NCBI GenBank assembly: GCA_026707335.1
Contig: JAPOXB010000228.1
Location: 1-21,984 of the forward strand
Length of the DNA: 21,984 nt
Origin: Chloroflexota bacterium
Lineage (GTDB): Bacteria > Chloroflexota > Dehalococcoidia > Bin125
Direction: 5' to 3'
Positions within the stretch are counted from its first letter, which is position 1, and each line of letters opens with the position of its first letter. Of the stretch, positions 19,852 through 21,984 are shown piece by piece. Made by a program: the position numbers and the translations under genes. Under the pieces are notes generated by a model that was given only the letters and a program-made list of their open reading frames with translations, did not search any database and was not told the origin of the DNA.

Positions 19852-20348
19852 TCGACGGCGCGGGAGGTCGTGACGCCGACGGTGGTCGCGGTGATGACGA
19901 TCTCGCCCGCCTCGTCGAAGAGTTCGATGATCCCCTCGCTGAAGGTCATCGTGCCGGCGCGGCGGCCCTCCTTCGTCCACGTCTTGCCGGGGCGCATGCG
20001 GGCGGTCAGCGTCTCGCCGGCCAGGACGGGCCGGTGGTAGACGTAGCGCTGCTCGGCGTGCAGGCCGCGGCCGCTGCCGCCGCCGTCGTCCTCCTCGTCG
20101 GCGCTCTGCGGGCGAGCGGTGGCCTCGGCCGCCGAGCCGAACCAGGGCTCGCCGGGCTTGGGCCGCAGCGAGTAGTCGGGGTCCCAGTGGGCCCAGACGC
20201 GCTCGAAGGTGGGCGGCGCGGGAATGCCGCCGACCTCGGAGGCCTTGGCGTACTCGGCGTCCTTGTAGATCGGGTTCTCGTCGCCGATGGCGCGGGCGAA
20301 CAGCATGATGTGCCCGGCCTCGACGGGGAAGGTGACTTCGTCGGCCAT
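19845..20348 (-). CDS. HadA-like hotdog dehydratase subunit (non-catalytic partner)
   Basis: A 167-residue paralogue of the HadC-like protein, with the same start and end blocks and the shared H-A-E-Q-R-x-V-Y-H-R-P-V-L-A-G-E-T core. Tyr28 replaces the catalytic His (G-D-E-N-P-I-Y-K-D). The middle carries an acidic insert E-E-D-D-G-G-G that is different in HadC. ATG 20348 has a good AAGGAG site. It is probably the first dehydratase gene of a unit running VOC, HadA, HadB, HadC. Confidence 0.83.
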   Translation of the reverse strand: MADEVTFPVEAGHIMLFARAIGDENPIYKDAEYAKASEVGGIPAPPTFERVWAHWDPDYSLRPKPGEPWFGSAAEATARPQSADEEDDGGGSGRGLHAEQRYVYHRPVLAGETLTARMRPGKTWTKEGRRAGTMTFSEGIIELFDEAGEIVITATTVGVTTSRAVDQ

Positions 20349-20434
20349 GAGGGGGCTCCTTTTCGCGGCCCGACCGTCGGGCGGCCGGGGCTCCGCTGCG
20401 GAGGGTAGCGGGCCGGACGCGGAAGCGGGAGGGG

Positions 20435-20827
20435 TCAGGCGGGACGGCGGGTCGCGATCTCCACCTCGTTGCCGTCCGGGTCGTCGAGGTAGAACGCGTC
20501 GACGGCCATGAAGGGGTGGGCGCCGTCGCGGGTGGCGTGTCCGGCCGCCTCCAGGCGGTCGCGCAGGGGCTGCCAGTCGGCCGGCTCGACCTCGAGGCCG
20601 ATGTGGTGCAGCCCGGCGAGCGCAGCGATTCCGGCGGGGGCGGCCTGCCCGCCGGGCACGAGCACGATCTGCATCGGCAGCCCATCCTTCTCGCCGACGC
20701 GCAGGAACTTGCCGGGCAGCCCGGGCGGGGAGAACAACTCCAGCCCCAGCGTGTCGTGGTAGAACGCGAGCGCGCGGTCGATGTCGGCGACGCGGAGAAC
20801 GATCTCGACGATGGCGCGGATGGTCAT
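20435..20827 (-). CDS. VOC family protein (glyoxalase-like)
   Basis: A 130-residue vicinal-oxygen-chelate domain with paired repeats: I-V-L-R-V-A-D-I-D-R-A-L-A-F-Y and, later, L-H-H-I-G-L-E-V (73-80), F-Y-L-D-D-P-D-G-N-E-V-E-I (112-124). Metal-type residues are H75 and E123. The substrate is unknown. ATG 20827 is chosen because the domain begins right after it; longer forms have no family similarity. It lies 86 bases upstream of the HadA-like gene on the same strand. Confidence 0.82.
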   Translation of the reverse strand: MTIRAIVEIVLRVADIDRALAFYHDTLGLELFSPPGLPGKFLRVGEKDGLPMQIVLVPGGQAAPAGIAALAGLHHIGLEVEPADWQPLRDRLEAAGHATRDGAHPFMAVDAFYLDDPDGNEVEIATRRPA

Positions 20828-20859
20828 GGCTCGGGCCTTTCGGGCTGGTCCTCGCGGGC

Positions 20860-20865
20860 AGGATA
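20860..20865 (-). promoter_or_regulatory. Possible -10 (TATCCT) for the VOC-had unit
   Basis: TATCCTGCC on the minus strand, 33 bases before the VOC ATG, identical to the box in front of the DUF4268-like gene at 5692. No -35 is seen. Confidence 0.4.
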
Positions 20866-20892
20866 GGGGAGCGCGCGCCCCCCTTCCCCTCC

Positions 20893-20908
20893 GATCACCA
20901 ATGTGATC
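20893..20908. promoter_or_regulatory. GATCAC-N4-GTGATC dyad before the DNA methyltransferase
   Basis: GATCAC (20893-20898) and GTGATC (20903-20908) are perfect arms around CAAT, ending ten bases before the methyltransferase ATG. The dyad contains two GATC sites. It could be an operator or a methylation-sensitive switch for the gene. Confidence 0.5.
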
Positions 20909-20918
20909 CAATGGGGGC

Positions 20919-21716
20919 ATGAGCGACGCCCTCCAGCCGCCAGAACGCAACGCGCTGATCCGGGGGGACGCGTTGGCGACGATGCGCGGCTGGCCCGACG
21001 ACTGCGTCGACCACTGCATCGCCGACCCGCCGTTCAACATGAGCAAGCGGCGCGGGCTGGGCTGGGCGTTCTCGTCGCACGTGACGATGGCGGAGTCGTG
21101 GGACCGCTTCGGCGACGACGAGTTCTTCCGCTTCAACGTCGAGTGGCTGCACGAGGTCTGCCGGGTCGTGAAGCCGAACGGCAACATCCTGGTCTTCGGG
21201 ACGTACCACAACATCTACCAACTGGGGTTCATTCTGCAATCGGGCCTCAACCGGCGCGTGCTGAACTCGATCGTGTGGTACAAGCCGAACGCGCAGCCGA
21301 ACATCACGGCGCGGATGCTGGCGGAGAGCACGGAGCAGCTGGTCTGGGCGGTGAACGGGACGCCCGACGGGGCGGGCAAGGCCTCGGGCTGGCAGTTCAA
21401 CTACTGGGAGGCGAAGGCGCTCAACGGCGATAAGCAGATGCGCAACCTCTGGGAGTTCCCCGTCACGCCGAAGGGGGAGCGGTCGCTGGGGCGGCACCCG
21501 TCGCAGAAACCGCTGGCGCTGGTCGAGCGGCTGGTGCAGGTGGGGACGGCGCCGGGCGACCTGATCCTCGACCCGTTTGGCGGGGCGGGCACGCTGGCCC
21601 TGGCGTCGGAGCGGCACGGCCGCGATTGGGTGCTGGTCGAGCAGACGGAGGAGTACGCGTCGCTGACAGAGGCGCGGCTGGAGGAGGATCGGCGTCGCCG
21701 GGCGGAGTACTGCTAG
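20919..21716 (+). CDS. Site-specific DNA methyltransferase, beta-class order
   Basis: A 265-residue amino-methyltransferase. The catalytic motif IV D36-P-P-F comes before the SAM-binding motif I D218-P-F-G-G-A-G-T, with R192-H-P-S-Q-K-P just before it, the order of the beta class (N6-adenine or N4-cytosine). DPPF leaves the base open. There is no restriction enzyme in the window; the gene faces away from the had cluster. The start ATG 20919 has only a short G-run in front. The stop TAG (21714-21716) is part of the -10 box of the first small RNA gene. Confidence 0.92.
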   Translation: MSDALQPPERNALIRGDALATMRGWPDDCVDHCIADPPFNMSKRRGLGWAFSSHVTMAESWDRFGDDEFFRFNVEWLHEVCRVVKPNGNILVFGTYHNIYQLGFILQSGLNRRVLNSIVWYKPNAQPNITARMLAESTEQLVWAVNGTPDGAGKASGWQFNYWEAKALNGDKQMRNLWEFPVTPKGERSLGRHPSQKPLALVERLVQVGTAPGDLILDPFGGAGTLALASERHGRDWVLVEQTEEYASLTEARLEEDRRRRAEYC

Positions 21717-21719
21717 GAT
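21711..21719 (+). promoter_or_regulatory. Extended -10 (TGCTAGGAT) of small RNA copy 1
   Basis: TG-C-TAGGAT overlaps the last two codons of the methyltransferase. The same box is found before copy 2 and before the leaderless gene at 18553. Transcription would begin near A21726. Confidence 0.55.
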
Positions 21720-21725
21720 TGGATC

Positions 21726-21815
21726 AGCCAGACCGGTCCGGTCAGTAGGCGCAAGCCGAATGCGGGTGGTCCGCTGGCGACTCGGGGCCCCGGAACGCAC
21801 GGGGCCCTATTTTTT
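21726..21815 (+). ncRNA. Structured small RNA, copy 1 (family not recognised)
   Basis: A transcript of about 90 bases between an extended -10 and an intrinsic terminator, with no coding potential. Closing stem GCCAG (21727-21731) with CTGGC (21774-21778), continued inward by CGG/CCG. Apical hairpin GGC-GCAA-GCC (21748-21757) with a GNRA loop, flanked by AGTA (21744-21747) and GAA (21758-21760), the arrangement of a sarcin-ricin (loop E) motif. Blocks conserved in copy 2: the first 24 bases from 21710, AGTAGGC, GCCGAATG, CCGCTGG and the terminator. I cannot match it to 6S, SRP, tmRNA, RNase P or a known riboswitch. Confidence 0.7.
21784..21815 (+). terminator. Intrinsic terminator of small RNA copy 1
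   Basis: GGGCCCC (21785-21791) pairs with GGGGCCC (21801-21807) around a 9-base loop, with an extra G-C pair possible inside it, followed by TATTTTTT. A textbook rho-independent terminator. Confidence 0.92.
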
Positions 21816-21879
21816 CGCCTGATTGGCCCGTTTCCTCACGCGGTTCCGTCCCTGCGCCGAGGCCTCATCGCCTCATTGC

Positions 21880-21888
21880 TGCTAGGAT
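21880..21888 (+). promoter_or_regulatory. Extended -10 (TGCTAGGAT) of small RNA copy 2
   Basis: Identical to the copy 1 box, at a distance of 169 bases. There is no gene between the copies, so copy 2 has its own promoter in a spacer of about 60 bases. Confidence 0.55.
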
Positions 21889-21894
21889 TGGATC

Positions 21895-21980
21895 AGCCAG
21901 ACGGTTCAGTTAGTAGGCACGGGCCGAATGTAGCTGTACACCGCTGGTGCTCGGGCCCCGGAACGCACGGGGCCCTTTTT
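21895..21980 (+). ncRNA. Structured small RNA, copy 2 (family not recognised)
   Basis: The second copy of the RNA at 21726. The closing stem GCCAG (21896-21900) pairs with CTGGT (21944-21948), the outer pair now G-U, extended by CGGT/ACCG. The apical hairpin is GGC-ACGG-GCC (21916-21925): the stem is kept although the tetraloop differs. AGTA and GAA again flank it. The middle of the RNA has diverged more than the ends, as expected if structure is selected. It ends in the same terminator, GGGCCCC (21953-21959) with GGGGCCC (21969-21975), then TTTTT. Confidence 0.7.
21953..21980 (+). terminator. Intrinsic terminator of small RNA copy 2
   Basis: The same 7-bp GC stem and 9-base loop (GGAACGCAC) as copy 1, followed by five T and C-T-T. 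Confidence 0.9.
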
Positions 21981-21984
21981 CTTG

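Noticed and set aside
21761..21815. T-box-like string (GGGTGGTCCGC) followed by a terminator in small RNA copy 1
   Set aside because: It resembles the T-box GGGTGGNACCGC, but copy 2 does not keep it, there is no specifier stem, and no gene follows either copy.
1..21984. tRNA, rRNA, CRISPR arrays, insertion sequences, integrase genes
   Set aside because: No cloverleaf, rRNA-like segment, regular repeat-spacer array or transposase-like protein was seen on either strand.

Overview
The window comes from a very GC-rich bacterium with tightly packed genes, many GTG starts and many GTGA/ATGA stop-start overlaps. The gene content (a PyrR-controlled pyrimidine operon with type I dihydroorotase and PyrK, a zinc-free bL36, HadABC-like dehydratases, GAGAGGGG-type intergenic repeats) fits a Chloroflexota-like lineage best. 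A high-GC actinobacterium cannot be excluded from the sequence alone.

Layout. 1-130: start of a Tat/lipoprotein gene leaving the window on the minus strand, with a good promoter. 131-502: intergenic, holding a dyad and a cluster of GAGAGGGG inverted repeats. 503-1104: bL36 and a PaaI-type thioesterase. 1111-2776 (minus): biotin carboxylase and a stand-alone biotin carrier behind a TTGACA-N17-GATCCT promoter. 2836-5654: small accessory genes, namely a membrane/coil protein, a Trm112-like protein, a lipoprotein and two tandem DUF4268-like paralogues separated by a perfect hairpin. 5737-15302: the pyrimidine operon, leader RNA - leader ORF - pyrR - pyrB - pyrC - membrane protein - carA - GNAT - small membrane protein - carB - pyrK. 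Almost every junction is a translational-coupling overlap. pyrD, pyrE and pyrF are not in the window.

15303-18807: accessory genes. They are a VOC protein that runs into an antisense HTH gene, an XRE regulator plus membrane protein with a double operator, a pyridoxamine-phosphate-oxidase-like protein, a DEDDh exonuclease, a VapBC toxin-antitoxin pair and a DUF1640-like coiled-coil membrane protein with an apparently leaderless mRNA. 18816-20827 (minus): VOC protein followed by a HadA-HadB-HadC-like dehydratase set. 20919-21716: a beta-class DNA methyltransferase with no restriction partner. 21710-21984: two tandem copies of a small structured RNA, each with the same extended -10 and the same intrinsic terminator.

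The most interesting material: (1) the tandem ~90-nt RNA genes, which I cannot assign to a known family; both keep an AGUA/GAA sarcin-ricin-like motif around a short hairpin; (2) a PyrR-binding stem-loop whose 3' flank is the ribosome-binding site of a 33-codon leader ORF that overlaps pyrR by ATGA, suggesting control through translational coupling; (3) an AT-richer membrane-protein gene fitted exactly between pyrC and carA; (4) a 14-bp tandem duplication that has broken the usual stop-start overlap at carB-pyrK; (5) an XRE/membrane-protein pair whose promoter has two operators spaced exactly 21 bp apart.
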